Below, one piece after another: positions 29,701 through 41,428 of a stretch of 64,000 nt of DNA. A model generated the notes under the pieces. The model worked only from the letters and a program-made list of their open reading frames with translations, was not told the DNA's origin and did no database searches. Origin of the DNA: Atopsyche davidsoni (lineage: Eukaryota > Arthropoda > Insecta > Trichoptera > Hydrobiosidae); NCBI GenBank assembly GCA_022113835.1, contig JAILWY010000010.1, positions 3,621,501-3,685,500 on the forward strand, written 5' to 3'. Each line of letters begins with the position of its first letter. Position 1 is the stretch's first letter. Position numbers and translations under genes: made by a program.

Positions 29701-32700
29701 AGCAATTATTTTAGATTAAGACACTAAAAGTTTTTTTTAAAAATACCCAAAAGTTCGAAAGATATGGCTATTTTACAGAAACTGTAATTTGAGACGTATA
29801 TATCAAAAAACCTCCCGGTCTCAGCCCCTAGGTGACAAAAAAACCACCCGATCACAATGTGTTAATTATGCGCAACGGCTTTAAATATTTAATCTAATAT
29901 TAGTGACATTTTGTAGTTTTAATTATAATATTGCAATGCTAGCAATAAATGTATTAAACATAAAACAGCAATTCGCAATATTAACATTATATTCGTAAAA
30001 GCAAACATTAAAAAAATGCAAAAACAGTATTCGCAGAGCATTATGTAATCAGTTCAGTTTATTTTTTTTTAGTTATCGAATAATATTGAAGTAATTAAAA
30101 TTTACATACGAAGATTAAATAAAATGTTTTACACAAATGTAGTAAATATTATTACACAACATCTTCAAACGTCAGTTTCATAAATTTTAAACTCTTATTT
30201 TTTATAGTTTTTCAGGATTTTGTATTTACCCAACCAGTAAGAGAATAATTCAATCTAATAAATTATTGGCATTGCCAAAATGTTTCATAAAATTTTTCTC
30301 ATCATTCTCAAATTTTATGTTTGTACATTTTTTTTATTTCTTACCCAGTTCGTTATCATTTTCAATATTTTTGGTGGTTTCTGAGGTTTTTCCCATACTC
30401 TCAATATCTGTATTTTGTGATATATCTAATGGTCCTCGTTTTTCTAAAATACAAATGAATAGCTTAGAACAACTGAAAAGAATTTAAGTTATTTTTAATT
30501 TCAAGTAAATGAAAATAGCATACCTTTTGCCAAAAGAGGTGTTACCTCTGTATAAGTATTGGATCTGCCAAATCCACAACAACCTTTCTTTACATATTTA
30601 TTCATAGCACTATTGTAAAACATTGCTGAAAGAAAATGTTTTTCATGAATATATCTTTAAATAACTGATCCCAATAAGTGTGTAACTAAATATGTTTCGT
30701 CTCACCGATAATGTACATTGTGTACGCTATCACTAGAATTAGGGCTTCGTACCATTGAACTTTGTCATCTTGTAAGGTAAAAATCAAAGATATAACTGCC
30801 ATTCCATACATTAAAGAGTCTCTAGAGACTGCCCACCAATCTAAATCAATAACCTATAAATCAGAATCATATTTGTAATGCTAAATGAATGCTTAATTTG
30901 CAATATTCAGTAATGGAAGTTTTTTTTCTCAGCACGGAATTATATTAATATTAAGTTGTTATTTATTCGGTCATTTAAATCAAAATAAAACATTTGTGCT
31001 TGAGTCTGTTTGAAGATCAAAGACTTGTAATGTACCCAATAAATTATAACATTAAACAAATATTCATAAGTATTTACTAATAAACACATTATTTTCTATT
31101 ATGTGTGGCATGTACCTGTCCAGCGAGTAAGCCACAACAAGCTGGCACTGCTAAAATGTTGAAAACAGCAGACCCGACTATAGTTCCAACACCCAAGTCG
31201 CCTTCAGTAACAAAAGTCCCAACGCAATTAATGAAGAGCTCAGGGCTCGAGCTTGCTGCTGCCATGAACGTCGCCCCGGCTACATCTTCTGACATTTTCA
31301 ATTCTATAATATGTACAATAAGTTGGTATTAAAACATAATAAATATAATTAATACATAATAATTTTCTTTTTTAAATACTTCGTTGAAATTTCATGTGGC
31401 GACTATTTTAACCAATACAATCATTTGCATTATATATATTTGTTCAGTAATCTCTTATTAATAAATGAATACAATCATCATATTGTGCTTAATTTTGTAT
31501 ATATCCTTTTTTATCCTAAGTAAAATTATTTTTAATGATGAAAGAGTGTAATTTTTACTCGAGAAAATTGAAAGTATAAGGCATGATTTAAAATTTTTAT
31601 ACTAACTGTGACACATTTGCTCAATAGTTGGAACAAAATAATCATCGCAAACAATCGCCAAGAGAACAAAACAATAACAAGCAAGCAAACAATGCACTGC
31701 TATCCATCCCTGTAAAAAAATTAATAATAAAATAAATCAAACAATCAAACTGTCAAAATGATGCTATCCGATGTAGAAAAAAAAAATCAAATTGCTCTAA
31801 CCGCACTAGTTTAATTTATGAAAAATATAAAACTTAGAACTTTATAAATAACTATTTTATTGTTTATTGAACTAAATTAGTTAAAATATATATTCAATTG
31901 ACAAATGGTCGGAAAGGTGATATTGTGGCAGCCCTAGTTAAACAAAAAATGCAACAATAATCTTACCGCTCTTCGTTGTTCTCTTGTAAAACCATCGGGA
32001 GGAAAATCCAAAATGGCAGCAGGAGTACAATTTTTTATTTTTTCTGTTGTGGGTTGAGCCAGTAAATGGCGCATTTTATAATCTGCAAAAAATAATACAA
32101 TTTAGAGTCGTGTCTATACAAATCAGATCAAATTTTCAATAGCTGGGATTCTTTGCATTGAAAAGTCGTATGACTTTGATATTTACTAAGACAACCAAAA
32201 AAACTCTCACAAGCAAACAGTGGGGAAAAAAAACTATGTAGGGATGCATAAAGTGCTATTTTCGATATATATATATATATATCTGCAATTTGAAGCAAAT
32301 TGAAAAAGTGCTTTGTGCAATCTTTGACGAGTAGAGCTATTTAGATAATTGAATAAAAAATATTTTATCGTTGAAACTTAAAATTAAATTTATTTGCGCA
32401 TAAATCTTCGTTGCTCGCATTGCCTTTTGATAAGCATATTTTCATAAAAAAAATATTTTATTACTAAAGCTTTATACCTTCATGATGCAACACTTGTGAA
32501 ATCGACATCGGCACCTTCTATTGAAATACTATAACACATCCGGAGTGGTTAAAAATAATATTGGTTATTGACAATTTCACGATAGGAATAAAATCATTAT
32601 GGCGTCGAGGTTAATTTAAAAGAGGTGAAACACAGCCATAACAAATTATATTACAGTAATACCCCGCTTTATGCGAGGGATACGTTCCGGAAAAAATCGC

Positions 32701-35700
32701 GTTAAGTGAAATTAGCATATATCAGGGTTTACGATTAAACGTACATACACAGTCAAAACTTAATACAAAAAATACGAATCAATCGCTTTAATTCTAAGAA
32801 CACTTTATGCAACATGTTATTTTTACTGAAAAATACATCTATTGTCTTTTGGGTAGCGTTTCTTTTACGTTCTTGTAAAATACGTTCATAACACCCAACG
32901 CTGTTTTTAATTTTTAAGAGAAGTCAATGACTACATTATGTTCATACACATTCTTAAAATAAGAAATTCGCGTAATGCGAGGCATTTTAACGCGAAATTT
33001 GAAATTCGCGTAATAGTGAAACCGCGCATAACGGGGTCGCCGTAATAATCTTTCGCCGACTCGCCTAACAAGAGTATTCAAGTTCGCTAATGAGACACAT
33101 GACTTCAGATAAGAATAATGAAATATAAAATCAAATAAACGTATCATATAAAATATAATTTTTCATGCAGCACAAAAAGCTTTCTTTTTATATATTAATT
33201 TATTTATATGAATAGCTTATCAGGTACAGAGGCTCAACACCACCGTATATTATTTTCCAATGCGACTGATTTCGTGTTGTCGATCTGACGGCCCGGCACT
33301 TTGACTGTAACTGGATCTTATTGAAACTTAAGTGGCAGGGTTCACTGCTCATCATCATCTCGGCTGCCCTTCGTCATCGAGGTCCCGACCACGCCACCGG
33401 GTCAACCGATGCCCAGAAATCACCCATCAATATATGTTGATTATATGTACCTACGCCAATAAAGCGCAGCTGACAAACGGCCAACAAATTGCCATCGGAT
33501 TTTTTGCGATTTTCCCAACAAGATAATCATAGCCTTAAGCGTAACAAAATTGTATGTATTGAGTAAATACAATAAAACCTCGATATAACGGACCGATTGG
33601 GGGGACGGGGTGTGCGTTAAAACCGAAAGTCCGTCATATAAAAATAGCTTTAAAATAAATCAAAAAACTATTTTTTGAAAATACACTGTATGTTGATATG
33701 ATTAAGTACATTTTTTCACACATTGAAAAATGATTAAAGAAACTCTCAGAAAAATATCAACGTGACTTGTGACGGTCTTCACAAAAATCAAATATATACA
33801 CTGTATGTAAATACATAAATAAAAAATACAAAACACAAACAAAATTCTATTTAAAGTGAAGTGGATTTTCGGTAATCCTACTAAAAAGGAATCAACTTTT
33901 GTTTGTACATATAAAGTTTTCTGTTTTTTTTTTATAATCAACTCTCGAAAATTACGATTTTTTAAAATTTTTTAACATTTTCGTATTTCCGGATTTTTTG
34001 TCCGTTATATCGCGGTTAAACTGTACATATACATTGAGTATTTTATCGAAAAAAGTTGTCAGTTGTTTAGCAACACAACTCACAAACGTGCAAAAAATTA
34101 ATACAATTTTTTTTTCGATTTCATTTATCGCGCGATTCCGCCATAAAAATGGCCGATAATAATTTCGGCTTTAACTTCAATTAACAACTGAACAACAAAT
34201 TGCCACTGGCCTTACTTTCTCGATAAAATATCCACTCGTGTTCATATTTTGCGCAATTTGATGAATAAAACATAACTTCAGCGATCGAAGTTCGTTTAAC
34301 CCGCAATTTATTTTCCGTTCTGAGAATCGGCGGATATGCTGGTTGAGCTTTTTTTAAATTTTAAACAGGTTAAAATAAGGTCAATTAAATAAATAACTAC
34401 TCAATACATTTGTATTTTTTAGTATTGAAATGCATTAAATACTATTTTTTAGTTTAGTTTTGGCGAACGTTTTTGAGTGTTCTCAACGTTCTCAGTACAG
34501 GAAAATGCGAAAGGTGAAGTTATTAAGGATTTGGAGCACCACTACAAGATTTATTTCTTTGTAAACTCTAAAGTAAGCGTACTTCTACAATCAAGCGGGA
34601 TTTTATCCCGAAGCCGTCGTATGTTGAGTACCGAGACCGAAACGTTGTTACTCAGTCATTGTGATTCCCTCAAAATATACTGAAAGTCACCTTTGTCCTA
34701 TCAAATCTCAAAGCATAATCGCTAGTGATTCAGATCTTACAGTTATGTACTATCGGTATTGATTACAATCACGCGGATTTTTTTGTAAGATTAAGCTAAA
34801 AAGTGAAGTTAACTAATTGTTATTACTACGTGTTATTTATTTGACATTGCTGGTCGAGAAAGTACAACATGTCAGTGGGATTCACGAATCTGATCGATTG
34901 ATAATTTAAATCGAATAAATTAATGTTGAGATTTTACTAGATATGTAAACAATAACATAATTATCAAAGCATCAATAAAATCGTGCGTTTTAAAACTTAC
35001 AACAGATAATATATATTCAAAATTATCAATTTTTCAATATTTATAACTTTTTAGCAATTTTTTTAGTGACCACAAGGGGATTCATGGAACATATGAATCA
35101 TTATCATGCATATTGGCTATCTAGCATCAATGCAGGCAAGCCTGGCTGTATTAACATCCCTTCAATAATGTTCAACATAATATACTTTTTTTTTTATCTT
35201 AAAAGCTCTTTACTTGGTCTTGTCATAAACGGGACACACTTTCATCTTTTAACTTAAAGAGATCTCGCCACAACTAAGGAGATGCACACTCGTTAAGTCA
35301 GAGAAGCGATTGAAATTCTTTAACCCCCTGACTTCAACAGAGAACTCAAGGCTTAAGGATAAAAACCTCCTGATAGCCGATTGCTAACCTCCGGATGTCC
35401 ACCATTATGGGTCTCAGAGTGGAGAAACATCCAAGAACAAAGCAATTTTAATATTTTCAGGGACTTCACTCAAACCCTATGAATTATATCTATATCAGAC
35501 TTAAAATTTAAAGTGAATGAGCTTTCAAAGGCTCTATTAGTATCACATTGGGCTCAAATAATTTTATAGTCTGTCAAAGGTCTAATTCTTGTGATATATG
35601 TTGATTTACAATTATATTTTTTTATTATACTAAACTATTCTAGCACTAAAACACATCTTGTAAAATAAATAAAACAATACGTTAATAAGCAATGAATAAA

Positions 35701-38700
35701 CCACTGAATAATTCTTTTAGAATATGGACGTAAATATATTTATAGTGGTTTTTGCAGACATATATAAAAAGCTTTTTTTTTAAATTTTCGTACACCTGTA
35801 AGCAATATTTTTTTTCTACTATCCGGTATTATAAATTAAGATTTTCATGACACATTGCGATTTAAGCTTCTCGTGCATGTTTGATTATAATTTCAAACCA
35901 ATTTACTGAATCAAATGATAAAAATACATTTGGAATATGACGGAGTTCTGACGCAAAAGGGGCTGGTAATCTTGGATTATCTGTGATATATTTTTAATAT
36001 TGTGAAATAAAATAAATTAACCTTAGTTTTAAAAAAAAGTGACATCTTAAAAAAATATATCAAAAGACGTATAAAACGGACGCAATTGGTTTTATGAGTA
36101 CTTGCGACTTTCTATAGGTTTAGATTAGAATTTCGTCTTGAGTGTCTCTCACTCTTGGAATTAAGATATTAATAAATATTCTCGTAATGTAATAAACAGT
36201 TTCATCACATCTGAATGCAGCAGTTTAAATAGGCTATGATGTGAGCCAAGGTAAATGTAAAATTGACCTGCGACCATCGGGACATCGATTGAATGAATCC
36301 CATAAATAATCGTTTACAGGGGCAACCGAGTATCATGTGGGTACAATGTAAATATCAGGTAGGTCTTATCAATCGATACTGTTTGCTTTATATTCCTCTA
36401 CGATCTATTTTATCTTTAAATCAGAAATATACTAGAGGGCACCTTCGTTGCGTCTTTTTAAATTAATTATTAAATTTCATGTAGATATAGAAATTCGTGT
36501 TAGCACCGAGAAACAAAACTGATAAAAAAAGTGACAAATTATCTAAATATCAAAAATAGTATTTAGCATATATTTGCATAAATAATAATTATCATCAGTC
36601 GTTGGCATCATTGGTGTAAAATAGATTTCAAAAACTAATGTTTAGTTTTGTATCGAAATTCTTACTTTGTTGCAGAATAAGTGGAAAACATTTATTGATA
36701 TTATTTTAATGGTTTTTATCGAATTAGTATGCTTTGAATCCTAATTTTAACACATAAAATATTTTTTAAACTGTTATTTGATTAATGTTAAGTTTTAAAG
36801 ATATAAAAAAATATCGATGGTGATTTATTTGATGGGTTGTGATTTCCTGATAAATTTACTACCATTTTTATCTTTCTATCTAGCCAGTATTTTAATTATC
36901 TTTTTTAAAATAATGAATAGATTTTTAAATTATTATATGTAGCTAACATTTTTTTTGATTAATGAAATTAGAGTAGTTAATTCTCACGATTATTTGTCTT
37001 ATGGATTTTATTCTCATAAATATTATAAGTTGATTTCATACTATTTGACTCAAAACTTTTATTTAATATTTAAAAATAAGATTTTTTTATAATATTACAT
37101 ATTACAATTTATAGTTAACGTCTTTGTTATGCGTTTGATTTTGTTGCCTTACAATTTTACGTTTTGGTATTTAAATAATAATTTTCTTAAAATAGCATAA
37201 ATGCGTCATTGTTATTGAATAATCGATAAAATTGTTATGAATAATATCAATTCAATGTCAACACAAAACGATGAGAAATTTTAATAAATGTTCTCCTGGT
37301 CTTTAGGGTGCACGGAGCAAGCAAGTAAAAAAACATGTTTTTTTTTAATTATAAGTTGCTTTGTTTTTATTTTAATTGATTTATAATTATGCAAAGTTCT
37401 TATTGTTTTTATTGTTCTCGGACATTTTATTTTTAATTTGTGCAATTTTCGATTACATTTATGGTGTATTTTAGAGTGTCCTGGTGGTTTTCAGACAACT
37501 AAGCAAAAACATTGAGACCTAATCGACAGTAAATTGGCTCATTGGCTCAGATTGGATGATTCACTCTTGACCGAGTTCGATGCCCTTCCCGACAGACAAA
37601 TCCCTAATATATTCATGCCTGTTTTTAAAATAATAATTTAAATATAATTTTTATCCGATTTCTCATTTGTTTCCCAATTTCTTTTAATGTTTCAAAAACA
37701 GATTTTATTTATTGCATTTTTACTATTTTTTTGTTACGATCAGTGATTGTCACAGTGGTGTAAAGTTTGGAGTTCAAAATTTTTATAAAATATTATTTAG
37801 GTTTGAAATATATGAAAAAATAATCATGAGTGAATATATAGTCTGAAAATTTATAGTGTTAAATATATTAATATATATATTAGTACAAGTAATGCTTTAT
37901 GTACTGTGGACCACATAATTCTTGTGTAATATAGATATATAGGAACACACATGAAACGAACAGAAAAATCATAAAAAAAATTTCATACTAATTGAGGTAG
38001 TGATATATTTTTCATCATTAAATACATTTTAAGCTACATAGTTACAAATTACTTTTTAATTTACCTGTGAGATCATTAATTGAGTCTTCAAGGCGATCGG
38101 CGTATGGGAATTTCGTTTTTAATTTATACTTTAAATAGCATGAGTTCTTACCTAGACAATATAATTTAATACTACCTACTTTGTTAATATGTATGAATCG
38201 AGACATTTATTATGAGCAATAAGTTAACCTTAATTCTGTTATTACAAGCAGAGATAAGGCGAAACACATTCACCAAACTATCAACGCCGACAGTGATTGA
38301 CTATGCGTAAACATCGACTTTGCGTTTTTAAATTATTACGCTGCATTAAATACAATTTCACTCATACATTGCTGAGAACAGCGATATAATAATAAACACT
38401 TGCGTAATAATCTTAGCGATAAAAAAAAATTCACCGAAAATAATATAATTTGTGATGCAGTCAAAAGTTGTGTTTGCAAATTATGCTTTTACGCTATGCA
38501 CAGTAAATTTTACCATTAGGTTTTAGCAGCAGTTACCATTTGCTGATCTTGAAATTTCTTGGGTGTTATGCCGCATAGTTGTTTTTATAAACAAACGTCG
38601 AAAGACATTCACCACTACGTAGCTTAGTATAGTATATATATAGGCGCTATGAAAACTTTATTTAAATAAATATATATTTACCGAATGAAGGAGGGATAAC

Positions 38701-38850
38701 TGCTTCAACATCTTTGTAATTATCGTGTCCGCCAGTGAGCTGAGATATTGCTGTATACAGCACCGGAATCCCGAGGAAAAGAATAATCCTGACGGACAGA
38801 ATCAACTTTTGATAACGTTTCCGAAACTCTTTTCTAGTTTTTAAACTCAT
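26551..38850 (-). CDS. K+-dependent Na+/Ca2+ exchanger (NCKX, SLC24 family), eleven coding exons
   Basis: Minus-strand exons 38850-38682, 32082-31967, 31709-31607, 31303-31116, 30853-30706, 30625-30524, 30443-30345, 28329-28117, 27932-27831, 27729-27608 and 26763-26551 join in consistent phases to 1575 nt, 524 residues. NCKX proteins use the Na+ and K+ gradients to expel Ca2+ across a membrane. Visible: hydrophobic N-terminal segment (about 18-38); NCT sequon and [11 protein letters not shown] before TM1; alpha-1 repeat [19 protein letters not shown] with Glu151 at the Ca2+-binding position; a short cytoplasmic loop (about 247-320) rather than the long loop of NCKX1/2; alpha-2 repeat [19 protein letters not shown] and [17 protein letters not shown] with Asp430; C-terminal TM block. 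The short loop and CLGLPW resemble the NCKX3/4/5 side. Odd: GSSAPE is ASSSPE, and the alpha-2 TS(I/V)PD is TSVPE (Glu403). The start is the first in-frame ATG after a stop. Confidence 0.95.
27608..27729 (-). CDS. NCKX exon 10 (residues 414-454)
   Basis: Second half of the alpha-2 repeat: [20 protein letters not shown] and [13 protein letters not shown]. Asp430 is the residue linked to K+ dependence in NCKX2 (Asp575 there). Donor GTAAGT. Confidence 0.95.
27831..27932 (-). CDS. NCKX exon 9 (residues 380-414)
   Basis: First half of the alpha-2 repeat: [20 protein letters not shown]. The usual Asp of TSVPD is Glu403. Acceptor ACCTTTAG, donor GTAGGT. Confidence 0.95.
28117..28329 (-). CDS. NCKX exon 8 (residues 309-380)
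   Basis: End of the cytoplasmic loop ([14 protein letters not shown]) and two membrane segments around [19 protein letters not shown] and [16 protein letters not shown]. Acceptor TTATCTAG, donor GTATTA. Confidence 0.93.
28815..29865 (+). mobile_element. Internally deleted piggyBac-superfamily transposon
   Basis: TTAA at 28815-28818 and 29862-29865 bounds a 1043-bp body whose ends are perfect 15-bp inverted repeats (CACATTGTGATCGGG and its complement). TTAA duplication is diagnostic of piggyBac elements. Sub-terminal palindromes around ACGCATAAATGCGT and ACGCATTTATGCGT lie near the left end. Inside, the plus strand has a short acidic N-terminal-like frame (from ATG 29388) and the Cys-rich transposase tail (29468-29539) with the catalytic middle missing. 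It is non-autonomous. Confidence 0.88.
29388..29539 (+). pseudogene. piggyBac transposase remnant: N-terminus joined to Cys-rich tail
   Basis: From ATG 29388 the frame reads [18 protein letters not shown], acidic like the start of piggyBac transposases. In the +2 frame, 29468-29539 reads [21 protein letters not shown] then TAG, matching the C-terminal CxxC..PL....CF..YHT cysteine-rich domain of that family. The whole DDD catalytic core is absent and the two pieces are out of frame, so the element cannot encode a working enzyme. The N-terminal assignment is weaker than that of the tail. Confidence 0.75.
30345..30443 (-). CDS. NCKX exon 7 (residues 276-309)
   Basis: Low-complexity polar cytoplasmic loop ([20 protein letters not shown], then [12 protein letters not shown]). 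Acceptor GTATTTTAG, donor GTAAGA. Phases match exons 6 and 8, which is the main support. Confidence 0.88.
30524..30625 (-). CDS. NCKX exon 6 (residues 242-276)
   Basis: Encodes [20 protein letters not shown] and [13 protein letters not shown], the start of the cytoplasmic loop with a basic, Cys-containing stretch. Acceptor TTTCTTTCAG, donor GTATGC. Confidence 0.92.
30706..30853 (-). CDS. NCKX exon 5 (residues 193-242)
   Basis: Encodes [20 protein letters not shown] and the [11 protein letters not shown] membrane segment, conserved in the family. Donor GTGAGA. Confidence 0.94.
31116..31303 (-). CDS. NCKX exon 4 (residues 130-192), alpha-1 repeat
   Basis: Encodes [19 protein letters not shown], then [19 protein letters not shown]. 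Glu151 is retained; the usual Gly-Ser-Ser-Ala is Ala-Ser-Ser-Ser. Donor GTACAT. Confidence 0.96.
31607..31709 (-). CDS. NCKX exon 3 (residues 96-130)
   Basis: First core membrane segment ([20 protein letters not shown]) followed by [14 protein letters not shown]. Ends in phase 1 after MCH, exactly where the paralogous exon at 63642-63812 ends. Confidence 0.94.
31967..32082 (-). CDS. NCKX exon 2 (residues 57-95)
   Basis: Extracellular/lumenal stretch with the NCT sequon and [14 protein letters not shown], a family block just before TM1. Acceptor TTTTGCAG, donor GTAAGA. Confidence 0.93.
32652..33044. mobile_element. pogo/Tigger-like non-autonomous element
   Basis: TA-bounded, about 393 bp. 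Left end CAGTAATACCCCGCTTTATG and the complement of the right end (CGGCGACCCCGTTATGCGCG) share ACCCCG..TTATGCG, giving imperfect terminal inverted repeats of about 25 bases. CAGT- and CCCCGC-type ends fit the pogo/Tigger branch of Tc1/mariner. No transposase is present. Confidence 0.65.
33568..34025. mobile_element. pogo/Tigger-like non-autonomous element, second family
   Basis: TA-bounded, about 458 bp. The left end (after CAATAAAACC) and the complement of the right end (after CAGTTTAACC) share CGATATAACGGAC, the CA..CGATATAACGG type of end seen in pogo/Tigger elements. Its interior around 33690-33770 is closely related to the arms and loop of the hairpin at 3065-3219. Confidence 0.7.
38682..38850 (-). 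CDS. NCKX exon 1 (residues 1-57)
   Basis: ATG at 38850; an in-frame TGA sits shortly upstream with no other ATG between. Encodes a basic start ([15 protein letters not shown]), a hydrophobic segment ([20 protein letters not shown]) and [17 protein letters not shown], ending phase 1 at donor GTAAAT. The joining D57 codon and hydrophobic N-terminus support it. Confidence 0.88.
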
Positions 38851-41192
38851 CCTGAAATCTACTACGTATACAGCACTGAGATTCCAAAGCGTTGACAGAA
38901 TCGAGGAAGGTCGGAAAAATACTCGGACACTCAAAACTCAGATCACTTAGGCTTGAAGAATGATTAGGTTTTATTTCTTCATTGGCACAGCTGGTTATTG
39001 CGTGCTGGATGAAAGCACGAGAGAAGTATGACGCCCGCCTGTCACCTCCACCTGCGTCGGAATAAGAAAATACAAGAATCGAAACGGCACCCTGGCAGAT
39101 AATATCAGTAAATACTCGTGTACTTCGAGTGACTAACTTGAGTCAATAATGGAGCTACTCGTCCGATAATATAATTATATCAATATCACATTGATTAGCG
39201 ACAAGATGCGCCAACTTGTACTCCGATAATAGTGTCTCAGAGGTTGATTAAAAATATGTTGTAATATAAACTGCTGTTACATTTTTGCTATCGAGATTTT
39301 CGGCATTATCTTATGTGTACGTGTGTGCGTGAATCCAGACAGGCTCGGTGAGTGTCTTTATCACCATCATCAACGTAAGCAGCTGTTCTCCTCGGTCATT
39401 GCTCTAGATCTTGCTAATCCAGATAAAAAAAAATGATCTATGGACTCTAACGAGATTTAGTATAATAATGTTTTTGGTTGTTATGTTACGACACGGTTTT
39501 TTTTATTCTTATGAAATGAAGCTGCCCTGAGGAAGCTTCGATACAGCACCCGAAACATTGGGAAATCAACAAAACTTTGTTACGACACAAGACTCAAAGT
39601 ACTTAAACATAATTGCCGTTCTTAACAAAGTAAATTTTCCAGTCAATTCCCACCCTGTTAAACCGAATACAAACTATGTAATCCATCTACGCTAAGCTTT
39701 ATTAAATGTCTTATCCCTTTATGCAAGGTCCCGATAACCATACGAGTACGCAGTACATGATGTACTCGATTATTTAATTAAGGTGACTTACGTGGACAGT
39801 TGGATGATACATCGTAAAAGTGGTAATGAACGAGACCTAATTATGGGAATAAATTCACACAAGTTGTAAGTGCTCACCTCTTATCAAAAGAGGACACTTT
39901 ATTAAAAATGACCATGTTTAATTCTCACCAACAATATCTTTGTTGATATAATCTATTTGCTTAAACGCGCGAGTGTCAAACATTTTATAGCAAATGACGC
40001 ACCTACTCTATAATATACACAAATCCCACATCATGGTTTATTGATGCCATTGTTTTTATATCCCGCTGTTGTACATGCATTGAATATCAAAGACGGTTTT
40101 AGTTTTCAATAACTTTGGGTAATGATTTTTGTTATCAAACTAGAACTTTTAGTAGTGAATATACAAAATTTATTATTGTGCTTTATTTTATGTACGTTTC
40201 AAAAACTTATTTTCTTCTTCTTCTGCAGCTGCCTCTCCTCGGAGGAGGTTGATGACAGAATCTCACAGAACTTACCTCTAACCTGGGCCAGTCTTATTGA
40301 TTCGGCTGTAAACCCGACTTCCAGCCACTGTCGCAAATTCCATGTTAATTTTAAATTAAAATATAAAAGTTATACTCAAAATACAGCTTTTAATGTACTT
40401 GTATCACGTTGGTAAATATGATACGTATAAGTGATCAGGAATCAAGCGAGTGAGTTGAATTCTATACCAAAGTGTTAGGCGTAATGATAGTTGTATGGAG
40501 TGTACGCAAATATTGATCAATTGCATTGCTCGGATGTCTAACCACTGTTGAACTCAAATTGCGCTATGCAAAGCCATTTATAAAAGTAGGCTTACGCACA
40601 GGATGGTTTAACAAGATTACAATCTGGTTTTTATTATCTGATTAAGCAACCTGCACGTCTAAGCAATGAGTTCAATAAACCGCGGTTAAGACTTCAAATA
40701 CCGCCGAAAAAATATTTTACCGATAATGAAGCTACTTATTACAAACTCGCTGTAAATTTATTGCTTATTTTTTCTAACTGTACCTTGCGGTCTTATACTC
40801 TAGAAGAAAATGTAGATTGAATAAAAATAACCCCGAATCACTCGGTAATGAACAAAATCATATTTTGCGAACAATTTATTAAAATAATATTAATATTTAT
40901 AATCATAACTAAGTATCCCGTAAAAAGAATCGGATTCTTTCGTCGTTTCGTGTTTATAAAATATAATGTGATTCCTAAGCACATATCATTTTTTATTGGA
41001 AATTTGACAAACTGAAAACACGATTACGTCGCAAAACAATAAAAGAAATAGCATTTTACTCAAAATTAAGTCAGAAACAATACATATTTCCAGAGCGGGT
41101 TTTGCATCTCGAAAAGGTTGAAAAAATTGTTGGGTGAAATAATAAGTTTTAGTGTTAAAGTTAATTTAATAAATAATACTATTTTGTCATAC
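38851..41192. other. Upstream flank of the NCKX gene
   Basis: Likely contains the NCKX 5' UTR and promoter (38851-39100 is GC-richer). A Penelope-like motif lies near 39525-39560 and a LINE-like tail at 40222-40345; the rest is AT-rich with nothing seen. Confidence 0.45.
40222..40345 (-). repeat. LINE-like 3' tail fragment
   Basis: Read on the minus strand, about 40 codons stay open (RQWLEVGFTAESIRLAQVRG, later SSEERQLQKKK) and end in a GAA-rich run. A similar tail (GAGAGGCACCCGAAGAAGAA) occurs at 55081-55100 and a related box (GCCTCAGAGGAGGTTGG) at 41685-41701. Recurrence with a short GAA tail suggests a non-LTR retrotransposon 3' end; the family is not identified. Confidence 0.4.
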
Positions 41193-41308
41193 CTGCAGGG
41201 GATAACTGCAACATTACTAGGCCAATGGCGAATCCGGCAATCAGCACTCCAGAAAATTCTTGGTCGTAAACAAGTTGACATAAAATAGCTACCCAGTGAT
41301 TAAAATCA
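41193..41308 (-). CDS. Orphan exon, hydrophobic peptide (unidentified)
   Basis: Between acceptor TATTGTAG and donor GCAG|GTATGA on the minus strand lie 116 nt, open in one frame for 38 codons (starts DFNHWVAILCQLVYDQ, ends GLVMLQLSPA) with a clear membrane segment and GC content above its flanks. It ends in phase 1, so it could splice to NCKX exon 2, but it resembles no NCKX segment I know and has no in-frame ATG. It may be an exon of an undetected minus-strand gene or a stranded exon. Moderate doubt. Confidence 0.35.
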
Positions 41309-41428
41309 CTACAATATAACAGCATTAACTGATTTACAACATAACATTGTATTTAATATTTTCCGAATTTACTGTATTTATTTACTTGACCACCTTTTTA
41401 TTATTAATTTCCTAGCTTCATGAATTTG

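Larger units (their letters stand above)
28330..30344 (-). other. NCKX intron 7, hosting a piggyBac derivative
   Basis: 2015-bp intron. Half of it is the piggyBac element at 28815-29865; the rest is AT-rich with no other feature seen. Confidence 0.8.
32083..38681 (-). other. NCKX intron 1 (6.6 kb)
   Basis: Contains two pogo/Tigger-like elements (32652-33044, 33568-34025), a TA microsatellite near 32263-32282, possible LINE debris near 33300-33430 and otherwise AT-rich sequence (34026-38650) in which I see no exon. Large first introns often hold enhancers, but none can be named here. Confidence 0.75.

Noticed and set aside
38851..38934. N-terminal extension of the NCKX protein upstream of 38850
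   Set aside because: The extension has no ATG, begins just after an in-frame TGA, and resembles a 5' UTR.
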